From Sycobia sp. Sy_11 (taxonomy: Eukaryota; Arthropoda; Insecta; Hymenoptera; Epichrysomallidae), in the NCBI GenBank assembly GCA_018907035.1, contig JACCIC010000275.1, forward strand, positions 281,001-345,000: 64,000 nt of DNA, given 5' to 3'. Every line of letters starts with the position of its first letter. Position 1 is the stretch's first letter. Made by a program: the position numbers and the translations under genes. The notes beneath the pieces are model-generated. The model was not told the origin of the DNA, ran no database searches, and saw nothing but the letters and a program-made list of their open reading frames with translations. Positions 13,501-28,379 of this stretch are shown in pieces.

Positions 13501-15664
13501 GCCCAGGATTTTATTCAATGTTCCAGACTCACCTTCTAGTGCTGCCGAGGTACAGGGGCCCGTCCCTGCGCTGATACAAGTCCGGCTGTAGCGAGCCGAG
13601 TGGCGAGGCGGGCGGCGCCGAGCTCCCGTCGCTGCGAACGGATATTTGGTTTGATTTCAGTCTTTATTATATATATATATATACATCTATGGTATGTGAA
13701 AATCCAATAGTTGGATTTAGATGCAAAAGGGAGCATGGGGGAGAGGCTAGGCGATGCGCGCCACGGAGCTGTTTAGCTAAATTTAATGAACATAGATGGA
13801 TCTTCGATAGGCTGACGTTCGCATGCATGATCATAGGGACTTTTTTCTGACTTTTAAAGGGAAGAAACCGGGATCGATACATGTAGCAATTTCAGAAAAA
13901 ATTCGTTTCGTTTTTAATTTTAATTTAATATTAAGTTCGACCATTCGGAAAGATCGACATCCCTCCGAGCCCTGGCGTCGAAAATCGTTTTTGCTTGTTT
14001 GAGCGTACTAAACCCCATCTGGCGTATATATTTGTAAGTGTTGTTTATATACTCGTATATATACATTTATATTTAGAGCTGCGACTAAATTGCTCCGAGC
14101 ATCGAGACCACTTTGGTTTCGAGCACTACGCGTTTCGAGTACTTCTGCGGAAGCTCGAAAGAACGCCTTCGTGCAATTTACGAAGACTCGGTTAGAGGAC
14201 GATTTGTTCCAAAGCATTCGAGAGGTGGGCACGCCCAAACTAAAAGCTTCAACTCACAATCGGTAGTGTTGGCCCACTGCGCGAAAAGATGATGGAAGAT
14301 TTTATGGAAAAAGATTTTATGGAATTTTTCCGTGTAATAGTTATTACTATCTGGCTGCGAATCTATACGAATTGCCGATTAAGTTTTAACCCAAATCGTT
14401 CGCATTAATCGGTCCGCGATTAATCTCTTTTTTTTTGTTTTGTGGTAACTGAAGATCCGATATTTTGATCTGGGATCGCTGAATTGTCGATAATAGTCGG
14501 CGTACTCGATACTTTTTGAAACTTCAAGTTCATCTATTGTCAAAAGTGTATATCGTAAATGTCCAGATAGTACAATTTAAAATTGTAATGTTAAAATACA
14601 ATGTACAAGCTACAATTGACTTTATCTGAATCGAAACGAAATGAATGAAGTTACACAAATAGATTTGGTATTAAGATCTATATTCACTTAGTGAATTTCT
14701 TTTAAAATGCTAGAAATCCTGTCTGGTCTTTTTATTAGATCTATCGCCTTTTGCATATTACGATCTTTTGGAAAAATCCGTTATACCAAATAATCGTGTG
14801 ATAATTTCTCCCGGTCCTGATTCTTCTTCAGCAAGGAGCGTCGTTTCAACGACGACTAATGCGACCGAAAACATTACCGCGACGATATCGTGAAATTTTC
14901 GACAATTCGAGATTTCGATTAAAAAACCATAGGCTAAATAAATTAGGCCGTTGAATGAATTTTTTGCGCGACGGATCATTTTTAAGGTAAACTGCGTATT
15001 ACAAAAATATCTTAAAAAAAGTCGTTTCGACGTCCTACGCTTCTTCTGTATCTCGCAGTACATTTTATTGAGAATAGAAATGGAAATAGGCCTCTTACCG
15101 CGTTTCCTTTTTATTTTTCAAAATTACTTTGAACGAAATTGTTATAGATTTCTTGCGCATAGAATTATTCTGTTAGTCGAGAATCCTTTTTTTCATATTA
15201 GAATAAATCATGATATGCTATCCGGGGGTTTATAAAGTGGACCAACTTCGCAGCTCGATTATACACCATCAATTTTTTATTTTTAGAATGAGAAATAATC
15301 GTTTTTTACCCCTACAAATGAAGGTGAACGACCAAACGTCCCTATAATTTGGCAAACTTTTGAATGCTTTTTTTCATCCCTGTCGAAAAAACAGAATCAT
15401 AAAAATACCGATTTCTGTGGCGTCTATCATGTATCAATCCCCTTAATATAGTCACACGAGTCAGCTAGAGGAATCCCGTTGATGCCCGTGCATCAAATAT
15501 ACGTAAAGCTTTGAATTTGATATAAACCCCCCTCCCCCCCTTAAAAGCTGTCGCGCCCGCGCGCGCCTGGAACGAACGAGACGATGCGCTTTAACGCTGC
15601 ATACAGTGCCAACATATAGGTGCAGACAACAACTTGGCGATGTAATGGATACATAATATGCGAC

Positions 15665-15712
<48 letters not shown>

Positions 15713-15874
15713 GTGTATCGATTTTATGCGTGCGAGGCGCCTGCGTATATATGCATGTAAATGCTGTGCGTTCATGCGACATAATAGGCAGTAAAAGTTT
15801 ACTGTGTATTGGGAGCGATAGTGCAGAACGGAGTTTGTGCCTGTATGTGTTCTTTTGTACAACAATGTACGCGT

Positions 15875-15962
<88 letters not shown>

Positions 15963-18900
15963 TGCGTGTACGTACCTACATTACAGTTCGGCGAAGTAAA
16001 GCATTTTGGGCGCGCACAATTAAAAGGGGGAGAAAAACCTTTTTAATGGACGTGCATAATGAAAGGCGAATATTATAATAGCGATTTGCGTGAAGTTATA
16101 TCATAATGTAATAAATCTAAAAATTGATTTCGGTTCATTTTTTTTTTTTTTTGCTAACCGCTAGAGAACTACGATTTTTTCTTCAATATCAAAAGTACAG
16201 TTTTGTTCTAGATAAATGTGATAAGAAGTTGCTGATATGTATAGTAAAAATGACACGCCATTACATGTTATTATTTCTTAAACATTAGGAAGATTTTTAT
16301 ATTCCTCATTTTCAACTATTACATGACTAGATTATTCTTTAGGTCGACCGTTATATTTCTAAACTGTAAAGGACATTTTTTTTTTATTCGATTTTTTATT
16401 TATTATATACGACTTGACGGGCGTTCACGAGTATAGCCATGCATGCATAACGCGTATTTACATATATTTTAGCTTTAAATTTCAAATAATAAATATTCCT
16501 TTCCAACTGCACAATTTTCAAACGCACTAATTGCAATGCATTAATGAGATGTCGCTCTGCTTTATAAAATACGGACGGACGTAAAAACTGAGCAATTAAC
16601 GCGAGAAGCTTTAATTTCCAGTATTTGTAATACCGCAGCGAGAGACTGCGCGAGCTCGCAACAAAGTGTACACTGATATTTGTACAGTTGAAAAAGAAAA
16701 ATCAACAGAAAATTTCATAATGCAAAAACGTTTCAATTTCGAGCGCCACACTATGTAACTTTCGCCGGAACGAAATATCGCGAGTGTTTTTATTTGAAGA
16801 CCCGCAGGTACTCGTATTCATAAGATGACTTTTGTGAGAATGGATGCTGATAATGATAATAACAATAATGTAAAAGGGCTGGGATCGGTTTCACAATTTA
16901 TTATGTTCTAGTTCTACGTAATAGTTTTCGGCTTTATCAAAAGCGGTGGATATGGCCAGTGCTATACATCGAATGAAAAAGGGAGCGGCAGGTTTTGTCA
17001 TGACACTTGTCGCCGCGTTGTAATCGTGCTTAACGGGTTATTTCGTCAGATTATCCAGTATGGAATTACAGCGCGAAGCTCGAAAACGATGGCCGTGCAA
17101 TTTCGTGGATTTAATTGCACATGCTTGCCTGGCCCTCGACGGGGTCGAGTGGGCAACGCTAACCCTTTAACGCCGATTGGAACGATGATTTTTTTGTTTT
17201 CGTAAAGTTTATGCTGATAAATTATGCGAGACGAAGTTTTTTTTTTTTTTTTGAATCAAAGGTATTGAGGTAGAGAATTTGGCTTTTGGAAATTCCGTTC
17301 TAGAAAATTTAAGAAAATTTTTTTCTCAACGAGACGAAGTTTTACATCGTCTCTTATTATTATTATTTTTTTAATTCTTACAAAATCTCATCGAATGAAA
17401 AGTCCGAGGCAAAATTAATCAAGAGATAGTCTGGATAGTTGAACTTTTTATGCTTATTATCCTTTATTACTGGTAAAATGAAGTTTTGTAATCATTAATT
17501 TCTATCTTTTCTTTCAAAGGGTTTGTATGACATTCCGCATAAAACACTTTTGAACCAGTAGACTAAGGTTCCAAATTTAGTATTTATAATTTTATTTATT
17601 ATTTTCCTAGTTTTAGTATATTTAACCAATTATATTAATTAATAATGTATTAATTCGTTTCAGATTTATATTATCCATCAAGTTTATCGGATAATTGATT
17701 TAACATTGTAAAAAATTATTCGCAGACTCTGCAACTGACATATAGAACCAGCTCAGATATAATATTTGATGTTTATAGTGCAATTTGCCTTTTCTAAGCG
17801 AAACTTGTCCGGTATTTTACAGCAAGTGGAGTTGTAAATAAGTTTTTTATTTATGTTGCTCGCTATATATGTCGGAAAAGAAAAAAATTAGAAAAGTTTT
17901 GTATACTTATTAAAATTAATAGTAATTTTTTCAAAGACTTTTTTTAGTAGTTTTTATGAATTCCAATGAGATTTTTAAGAATTAAAAAAAAACAAATATA
18001 AAAGTGAAAATATGCGTGTTTTTGATAAAAGTCAAAAACGGATAACGGATGATTTTTATCAAAACGTTTACAAGGAAATCTAAAGAAACCAGCTTAAATT
18101 GCTACAGTGTCAATTGAGGGTATCTTGAATTGCTAATTCGTATATTTGCAGAATGTCGTTGATTCCATGCACTGGCGTTAAACGGTTCGTGCGCCACATA
18201 CGAGCTGCCGCAAAAATTACACAGACCCACAATGAAAACGTGTATTGAGCTGCTCGAACTAAATTAATGTAAACATTTGAGGCTACGAGAAAAGCATTAC
18301 GTTGGCGATTAAAAGATAAAATAATACGGAAAACGAGCAAACGGTTTAGATAAATTGTCCAGATTAAAGTTTAGGATTGCTGTCGCTTGCTTGATTTATA
18401 ATGAAACTTTACCTGCTTTATCATCGAATGATCTTCCACGAACTTGAAAATTAGTTTGAGAAATTACATTTAAAGTTCCTTTTTCGTTTCTATTTTCAAG
18501 TTCAAAATGATAGGCCCTGCGACGAGCTGTGTGCACGATAAACACTGATACTGAACAGACCGATATTATCAATTATCAGATATGATCTAAAACAATTATT
18601 TTATAACGAAAACTGAAATTCCTTCATTGTCCAATGATTTTTGCGGGAAAATCCCCAGACCTTTAACGTTACGCAGGAATTAAAAATTTCCAATCGTATT
18701 TAAGTTCAGCGTGAAAAATATCTATGTTTTCCAATTAAACGTGGTCGACGGCTCGAAAAAGCTTTTTTGATCGTGTCAAGGCCTAACTTAAGGCGACCAC
18801 CGACTAGCGGGAACGGAACGCCGAATTTTTTTCTCTTCTAATAGCCTCAATGCAGTTCATACGGCTCGGCTCGATCTCGGCAGCTCGAAATACACGGGCA

Positions 18901-19473
18901 CACTTCCATCCCCAGCGAGCGGACCGGTTTCGTCCGCGCGCGCGCGCGCGGGCCCGCGTCATCCCAGAGCCCTTCCGCGAAGCACGACGCGTTCGTTCGC
19001 GCTCGTGTTCAAGAGTCGCGGCAACGGGCATAACGAGAACAGCAATGACAGCCAACCAATGCAACCCACCCGCTGGAGAAGGAGGCGCGGGGCGGGGGTA
19101 TGAGGAGGGGCGACAGGCAGCGGGCGACGGAAGCGGCGGCGGCGGCGGCGACGACGGCGGCGTTGTTCGACGGCAGGTGCCCCGAGGACGGCGAAGACGT
19201 CAGCGTCGGTGGCGGCGGCGGCGGCGGCTTCGTGGCTGGGTTGCCGGGGCCGAGGCACGCGAGGGTCGCCTGGGAGGCGGAGAGCGAGGCCCCCGGGACG
19301 AGGACCTGGTGCTGCTGGCCGAGGGGGCTCGGGCAGCGGGCGTCCAGCGAGGCGGCTCGCACCGGCGACGGCGATCTGCGGGCAGAAACGGGGGTGGGTT
19401 GGGCGGGCGGGGGCGAAGCGGCGAGAGCGCGGGCTCGATCGCCCATGCTCTCTCGTTTCAATCTATACGTGTA

Positions 19474-19529
<56 letters not shown>

Positions 19530-19572
19530 ATATATACATACGAGGGACTAATATGGGATATAGATTTCGGAA

Positions 19573-19621
<49 letters not shown>

Positions 19622-21201
19622 ATATATCTGGTTTATCTACTTTTCTTCTTATTCTTCTTCTTTTAGAGCAGGGATATATTTTCGTTTTATTAGCGATATA
19701 CCTGCGGAACGTTTCTCACTGGAATTGGAAAACTGAGCGCAGCTTACACAACTGTTGGGATGATAAAAAAAGGGGGGGCAAGGGAAAATATAAGCTCTAG
19801 TTTCGACAAATTCCAGACTTTACCGCCCCATCGCCAATATATCTGCGTTTTACGAGCCGAGCAGACTCTTTTGATGAAGGGGGGGGGGGAGACGGTCCCG
19901 TGGCATCTTCGCCCAAAATGGAGCGGTAAAACTCGGAAGAGCCGATATAAATTTGACTACAAAAATTTGAATCCTATATATATGTATATACATATATAGC
20001 GCGGAACTGCGAGAAGCGCCAAAGGGAGAATTGCGTCGATCTCGCAAGTTCTCCATTGTGGAAAAATCCAATGTAGCAAATAGTATTGTAAATGAATGCT
20101 GATAAATTAAAGGAATAAGTTTTATCGAATGTACATGCTTGGGCCTGTTTATTCTGAAATCAAACGAATGAAGTGTCACTACAACTTTCAAATGTATACG
20201 CGCGCGTGTGTGTATGTATAATTTGCTGTATATCTCGCCCCCACTGGTTTTTTGTTTCCATTTGCCTTGCGCGGACTGGCGTGTCGTGCTTATATACATA
20301 CATGGCATATAGCGTGTCGATAATACGGCGAGGCATAGATAAGCGAGCCATCAAAATTGATGTTCTCCTTGATAATAAATAACGGGTGCGTGCGAGCGCT
20401 TGAGCGGTTAAAGAACATCGATTTGCAATAAATGTGTATATACTCTATGGATGCTTCCGTCGAGTGCTCTCTATGTTGTAATGACTTTTGATCTTTTTTT
20501 TCTGTATATCATCAGCACATCGATATTGTGGAAATTTCGTTTTATCTGCAATTTTTGTATAATTAAGTCGATGTCACAGGTGATTTTAATGTACTTTAAT
20601 TATTACTGCATTCCATTCCCGCAAATCTTATATTGTTTATTATATTTATTAAAAAAAAAAACTTCAGTCATAAAGTACAGCATCGAATTTCTGTATTTAA
20701 CCTTAGTATTGAATTATCTTCGTTCTTAAATTTTATATATGTGATACGGAACATTGACATTCATTTTACAGATGAAAAATATAAAAAGAATCATAATAAT
20801 AAAAAGAATGATCGTTGTGCACTATTTCAAAACTTGAAAAAAATAAAAAATTGTATAATATAAGAATTATTAAAGTTTGCACTAAAATCAGACAAAATTC
20901 ATTCTAAGAATAACTTTACATTACTCCAACCTCAAAATTAGAATTTTATCATGGTTTTTCGGCTGTCGGAAAGTAAAATATCGTTCAACGCCAGTGTGCA
21001 AATAAAGTATTTACCTCCTGAGATTTACTTCCCTCGTTTCGCTCGAACGTAAACTGTCTCACGAGGTAAATAACCCACTTTCAGACCAATGGCGATATAA
21101 ACTATTTCGTTTTGGCAATCAAAGTTTTTTTTTGAGTTTTCTGTAAGCGTTTCTCTTTAGTACAGACTAACTATTTAAATAGAAAGATGTGTTGCCTTTA
21201 A

Positions 21202-21267
<66 letters not shown>

Positions 21268-22078
21268 TTTCATCGGAAGCATTTGAAGGAAGAATATATA
21301 ACGATTTAATTAGCCCAACGAAATGGTAGTTCGTAATGGGGGTCAGAGTAAATTGTATAGAAATCCGGAGAATTCCATTATTGCGCATTACTTATGAATT
21401 TTGAAAGGAACGACAAAGAATGTTTTGTTCTCGAATCTTTGGATAATAATCCTTTATGAATTTCCTTTTTCAAACACCCACTGCTAAAACTTTCTATACA
21501 ATTTAAATTAGCTCGAATCACATAGCAGTTATAATTCACGTCTTCCGCGTAAAAATGTTCAGAAACAAAAACCTGGTCGGAATTACTCGCGTGCGCGTTT
21601 TTCTTAATATTCTACAATGTATATGTTATAAAAAACAAGGAAGGAAAAAAATAAAAGTGAAAAAATTTTTAGACCATCGCTTTCTACATTCTCTGTACGG
21701 CTTTTGAGACCAAGTGAATTGAATTAACAAATCATATAAAATTTACTATACGTATGGGCATGTGTCTTACGTAACTGAGAAAAACATGGTTACGTAAAAA
21801 TAGCAATAAGCACATCTTTGGCAATTTTTTAAATAAGCTTTCAAACTTAATAACGTTAAGTTTCGCTTCCTTGATACTGAAAAAACTGAAAGTCTTAAAT
21901 CATGAGCGGGGGAGGAGGCAAACGCCCGACCATATAGCGTGTACAATCACTGCGATAGTATCCACTCGAGTTGCATAATAGACCCGTATTTTTCATTATA
22001 TATAGTTTCATTATATACATATTTTTATTATAAAATACACGCAGCAGTTCTATTTGGAATTTTAGAATTATTGTAATC

Positions 22079-22119
<41 letters not shown>

Positions 22120-23740
22120 CAGAGGCGTAAATATTTTTGTACCAAATATTAATTTGCTGTTCAATTCTGAATCGGTGTATGCACTTCGGAGAAATTTCAT
22201 CGACTATAATTGAACCACTTTTAAAATGAATTTTGCAGTCCTGAATTACACAGCAGCTATTTATTTTGCTTCTTACACCTACACTCGATTCAATTAATTT
22301 TATTCAACGTCGTTAAGGTCTTAAAAACTGCGAGTAACTTTTTTTTATTTATTTATTTATTTATTTTTTGTCGATCTCGTTAGTTAACACCGATATAATA
22401 ATGGATGAATCGAGTTTAAAGAAGGACGTAATTTAATTCAAGAAGATAAATTATATCGTCGTAAAACAATTGATTTTCATAGAAGTTTATGCGCACTTAC
22501 GTCGGGATCATTTAAGAGGAAGGCAATAAAAACGGGATAAAATATTAAGGTATTTTGTATATTTAAAAATACTTTCCTGGTGATTAATTTTAAATGAAAT
22601 AAATATTCTTATAGAGGAAACCAAGTATTTCAAATATTCCCATCTACATTCATATTTTTTAGTTAATTAATCTTGAAAATAATACAATATTATTCCAATA
22701 AGTCTGTTCACTTTTTAACGGACTAGATGTTCGTAAAATTTTATCTTTTGACACGGCTTCTTGATTTATTGCCATGTCCTACATTTTAGATTGCAATGTA
22801 ACTCTATAACAAACTTTGAACTTGTTACTTTCTAACTTGTAACTTGCAAGGCTCTATTGAAAATTCAAATTGATTATAACGCTTTTGATAAATTGAAGTG
22901 CGTTGAAGGATCTGGCATAATAAATAATGAACTGAATAATTGTCAATATTAAATTTCGTGACCTGCAGTCCCGTAAAGTTTTTAATAAATTAACTGTGAC
23001 GAAAGCTGAATTTTTAATTGCAAAAAAAATTATGTTAATGTATGCTTATAGAACGGGAATGGCTGTTTACATAACGATATTTCAAAGTAAAACAGTATTT
23101 TGAGATAGACAGTAAAAGTCACGGTAATAAAATGTAGGTCGCTGTATTAATGCAATTTATGTTAATAATTTAAAAAAAAAAAAGAAAAAAAATTGTGCGA
23201 AGAAATCTGACAGATCAGGAACGCAGTCATCCCAATTTCGTGATAAAATTTGTTCGTTCGAATTATTGCTTTTGAAGTACACTGACCTAATACCTTATGT
23301 CCTTTGAAGGCATTCTCATATTTTACTACGTTTTAAAAATTTATTCACTTCACACCTTGACGGTTAATGGGCTTGATATATTTGATAATATCATTTCAAA
23401 TATAAAAATACTTTAAATATAATTTAAAGCTTCGTTAGATCCTCACTTTCATTGGCAGAAGTGGACAAACCCCAGAAAAAAGTTCCTTTAATTCTTCGTA
23501 AACAGTTCATCTCAATTGATAATTTCATTAATCCGTCATATATGGTATAGGTGAGTAACTAATTGTATTGATAATTGATAGGCATAGATCCGCAAAAAAG
23601 TTCTCTATATAGCAGATCAGAAAAGTGTATTTCCAGATAGCATGATTCGCTGAATTGGATTATTTACATAGCTTTTGTCACAGTCATCGGAATTTTTCAA
23701 GAAAGACGTTTTTCAAATATACTGGACACACACATCTCAC

Positions 23741-23778
<38 letters not shown>

Positions 23779-24464
23779 GATTTAGAAATGTTTACTCAAC
23801 GTTATCTTGGATAACGGTTTATATGTACAAACACTGATTTAATTTTTAAAAGATATTTATGATAATTGGTAAGATGAAAAATAGGTTTTCCGTTGGATAG
23901 CCAGGGAAAATCCTTGATCCCCTAGATCAAAAAGTTTTCCTAAATTTCGAATGCTTTGCATACTCAAACAATATGAGAATTCCATATTCAGTTTCGGCGA
24001 GTGAAATTACCTGCTTCGCGTCGCAGACAATTTTTCGTCATGTCAGTACAGTACTACATATTTAATTTAAGTTATAAAGACTTTTGTACACTACCGTTAC
24101 TTATCTATTATTCAAAGCTTCTATTCGACGTAAATATTTTACATTAATTTGAAAAAATAATCTTACAAGCGTTACTAAGAAGTATATATTTGTTATAAAT
24201 AAAATCTGAATTAATAAATTGTTCTATGAACTAAATCTGTAGTATCGCCTCCTAAACTCCATCATTCCACATCATGGCGTGGTTATGAATTCAGCCCTGC
24301 GCATAATTTATATATATAAAGGACAAACTCGCCCGCTTCTCTCATTAATGGTACAACATGCTATTTTTCGCTCGTCATGCTTTTTTCCGCAATTATATAT
24401 AATAATAGTAGCGAGCTCCTATTTACTTCATAAACTTAAGCTTTTTATAAAGCGCAAGATAAAG

Positions 24465-24519
<55 letters not shown>

Positions 24520-24737
24520 CTTACAAGAAGCGAAACACGACGACGAATAATCGCGCAGAAGAATGGGAAGCGAAACAAAAAAAAAAACAACAAAAAAAAT
24601 CACACAATGGACAGAAACGAACCTGGATCCTCTGCTGGGGGGATAGGAAAAGGCCGCGTGCAGTGTTTCGTGATTGTGATGACGACCGTCCGGTCCGTAA
24701 GCTCGAATTTGCGGGCTGCCCGTTGCGGAGGTCTGCT

Positions 24738-24768
<31 letters not shown>

Positions 24769-26461
24769 CTGATGCTGTTGCGGATCCCCGGGCCCCGGGG
24801 TCGGCAGCTGCTCCTGGGAGCCGGACGACGACGACGGCTGGCGCGAGAGCGTCGTCAGCGTCCTCACCATCACGAGGCCCATTCGATTGCTTGGCTTGTT
24901 GTTGGTTTGAGCGAGACCTGCGTGTGCATGCGAGCGCGTTTGTTTGTTAAAAGAAAGACCGGTTCCCGCATATAATTATATGCATATATAAGTAAAGGAG
25001 GGGGTCGTTATTTTGAAATAGTAGTTTTCGAAAATTTTTCGGGGATCTGAGGATGAGAATTTCTAATTATAATAATGCGAGCTATAGCCATGACGTCAGT
25101 TGACTTCAAAACACACACACACACACACAGATAGAGCACTGCTTATAATTTGATAGGGTGAGAGTAATTGATTTATAATAATATGGTTTTGACTACAATT
25201 TACGGTATTATATTTTAATTCTGTAAATATCAATATTAAAATTTTGTAATTGTAACGATTTAATTATTAATGTTTGTAGAAAATTGTGTAACCAGCGTTT
25301 CAGAGCAATTCGCCTGGCTTTGGCTTATAAAGCTCACGATCTTTCAAACCATTGATTTACTTCTTCGATAAAATTATTTCTACCGAATTTTAAAAGCAAT
25401 TAAACAAATGAAAGTTTTGTATCATTCCTTAAAAATTTTTAATTACTATAATAGTTGAAATGTATAAATTCTAAATATTTTCTGAGGGCAATTGTTTTTA
25501 TAGTTGCGATAGGTAATGTTTTTATATTCATTACGATCTTAGATTGAAAACGATCAATGTATAAATTTTTATTTTTAATTAAGTACTCTGAAGAATTTTT
25601 CGTTTCACGCTCGAGGCGTTTTGAGCAAGTTGTTTTTGCTAAAGAGTTAAAATATTTTTATATTACAACCAATGTAATGGATTAATTTTATTTTTTTTCT
25701 TCAAAATGATAGAAAAAAGACACGAGATAAGTGAAGAATTTTTTAAATAATCCATGTTCAAATCCGTAACATTTTATAGATATTTAAATGAATTACAACT
25801 TAAGAGTAATAATTAATTTTTCTAATTATTATATATTCAATCATAATGAAGTCCTAAAGAAATTAGAGGATTTGATACGTAAATTAACATACAATTTAAA
25901 AAAAGGTCTGTATCATCGGTAAAACTTTTAGGTTAAGTGAAATAATCGATATCAAGAGTGGCAGCGGGAAATATTTAATGTTGTTGAATTCACAGTAAAC
26001 TAGGAATCATTTCTTATATAACGTAAAAAATTTTTAAGTATGATATTTTAAAAATATCGCTATGATTTTCGATGAGTATATGTTCTAGGCGTTTTGAAAA
26101 ATCAATTTTAAAGAATGATAAGCTCCAAAAATAAGAGATCGGAAATTGTACCTCCAGGTCATAATTTTTATAACATCAATTAAATAATACATAATGGCAC
26201 GATCAATTAATTAAGTTTTTTTTTTGAATTTCATAGACTTCACCAATTCATAAACGATTATTAATTCGTAGTTTCTTTAAATCTTCGAAAAAAATTTATC
26301 CTCCGCGCGTTCCAGTATTCGAATTGTCCGCTAGTTACTATGCAGATTCTCCTAATAACGAATCATCAGCCAAGGCTTGTCCAATGATTCTGCCGAACGT
26401 ACGCGGTAATTGGTTCTCTCGTTTGTTGTTACTTGTGGGAGTCGCAGTGTATTCAGGGTGC

Positions 26462-26541
<80 letters not shown>

Positions 26542-28322
26542 AATTATATACACGGTCGGAAGGCAACCAGTTCCTCGTTACTTCGGTATTGTCCTTTAAA
26601 ATTAATCGAAACCGAGCATGCGCGTTTATTTATATAACGGTGCATATACTAACTGAGTCCTTTAAATATCGTACTGTATTATTTGTATAAATATGTCAGT
26701 AAACGTGTATATATATAAATTTATCCATAATTATGTAAAAAGCGAGTGTATTTTAAAATTATATTCACAAGAAGAACATCCCAGCTTTGATTGTCATTGA
26801 GATTTTAATGAAATTTATGGATTTGAATTCTTTAAGTTTAGATAGGCGATTCATAGATTATCTAATTCTAACGCTCGAAATTTCCTTAGCGAGGCTGTTC
26901 TAAATTTTATGTTATACACCCATACTTTTCGAATAGCCTGCAACAGCGTCAATCAATATTTATGTTCTTGCACGACTTCTGCTCCCATTTGGCGAATTTA
27001 GACGCATTCACTAAATCCAACAATCAGATATTAACAATAATATTGGCCAAACATTTGCATTTAATTTATAATCAAAACGTATTATTGATATGTCTATTAA
27101 TACGTGAATTAATAGCGAATTCTGCATTAATCAAGTATGGGCACTGGTACGGATTCGTGCAGACTAATGTTCGACGCAGAGTAAATAAAAAATTTTTCGA
27201 TAAAATTATTGTTGAGCACAGGTTATTTCAATTCATTGAATCCATTTAAACTGACTTGGTAGGTGCAGAAACTATTTAAATATATATTTGAAAATTTATT
27301 ATGTTCTTTACGTATCATTAGAAAAGTAAACGCGTCCACTGGAAAATTTAGAATAGTTCGACTAAGGAAATTCATTTGACATTAGAAATTATCCATTCGG
27401 ACATCGAGAATTCAGGTGAATAAATCCCATTAAAACTTGCGAGCCAAAGTTAGGACACTGTCTTTGTCGCTGTGACGTTATTCTTTAACGATCAACGTCA
27501 ATCCGTTAACTAATTTTAGGCGCGGATTTACGAATCGGCTTGGAGACGTATCGGCTTACGTACGTGGAGAGCTTGAGCACTTGCCTGAATCACTGCTGGC
27601 AGGAGGCTGCACGGCATGCTGTTCCTTGACAAGGTTGAACTCCTGTAAAAGAAAGCAGTTATGGGCTTGCGTCATATACATTCCCCCCTTGCTTTATTAC
27701 TCTAAAAACTTAGTTAGAATATATTTTTTCCTTTATCGTATTTTCTAATATGCGAAATTCGCATAAAATTTCAAAAAATAGTCGAAGAATTGCAGCCTCA
27801 TTCTTTGCAGGCTTGATATTCAAGAAAATTTTGTTGCCATGTTCTAATATCATCTTCGGATTTTTTAGACTATTTTGCACAGTTAATTTTTGTATATTTA
27901 ATTTTTGCATTTTAATAATTTGTATTAATAGATTATGCACGTATGAATAATCATGCGCTCTCCACCTGAGAGTTATTGCTTTATCACCATCTGGTGTAAC
28001 TATTAGGGTTATCGAGCCCTTTTCCCGAATAAATGAATTCAGCACTCTCACTGAGTTCAAGCGGCAACAAGTGCCAAAGTTGGCTCGCGCGTACATATAT
28101 ACCCACTGAGTATATATATATATATACTTATTGGATTCTTCCGTACGGAATGGGACGCTCGGTGCATCGGCTGCTCTCGAGCTTCCCTCTCCGTTCCACG
28201 TGGCCGCGACCGAAATTCTATACGCAATACAGCTCTCGGATCCCGTGCGCTCGCGCGCGTAAGCCGAATTCCCTGATTTTTCTTTTACGGGATATAAATT
28301 GGCTGAGCGCGCTTCGTATATT

Positions 28323-28379
<57 letters not shown>

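Larger units (their letters stand above)
13632..19069 (-). other. Syt12 intron 6
   Basis: GT-AG intron of about 5.4 kb. Long (TA)n tracts sit at 15668-15707 and 15879-15960 and a short one at 13667-13683 near the exon 7 acceptor. The 18850-19069 part is GC-rich and continuous with exon 6. No other gene seen. Confidence 0.75.
19376..24622 (-). other. Syt12 intron 5
   Basis: About 5.2 kb. Contains TA tracts near both ends (19483-19525, 19576-19611, 24467-24516), one in the middle (21207-21263), GA and CT tracts, a (TTTA)n stretch near 22341-22366, and one copy of a small dispersed repeat (20955-21109). No coding signal recognised. Confidence 0.7.

Noticed and set aside
25750..25790. tRNA-like T-arm sequence (TTCAAATCC)
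   Set aside because: No accompanying acceptor stem, D-arm or anticodon arm; similar strings at 28870 and 37960 fail in the same way.
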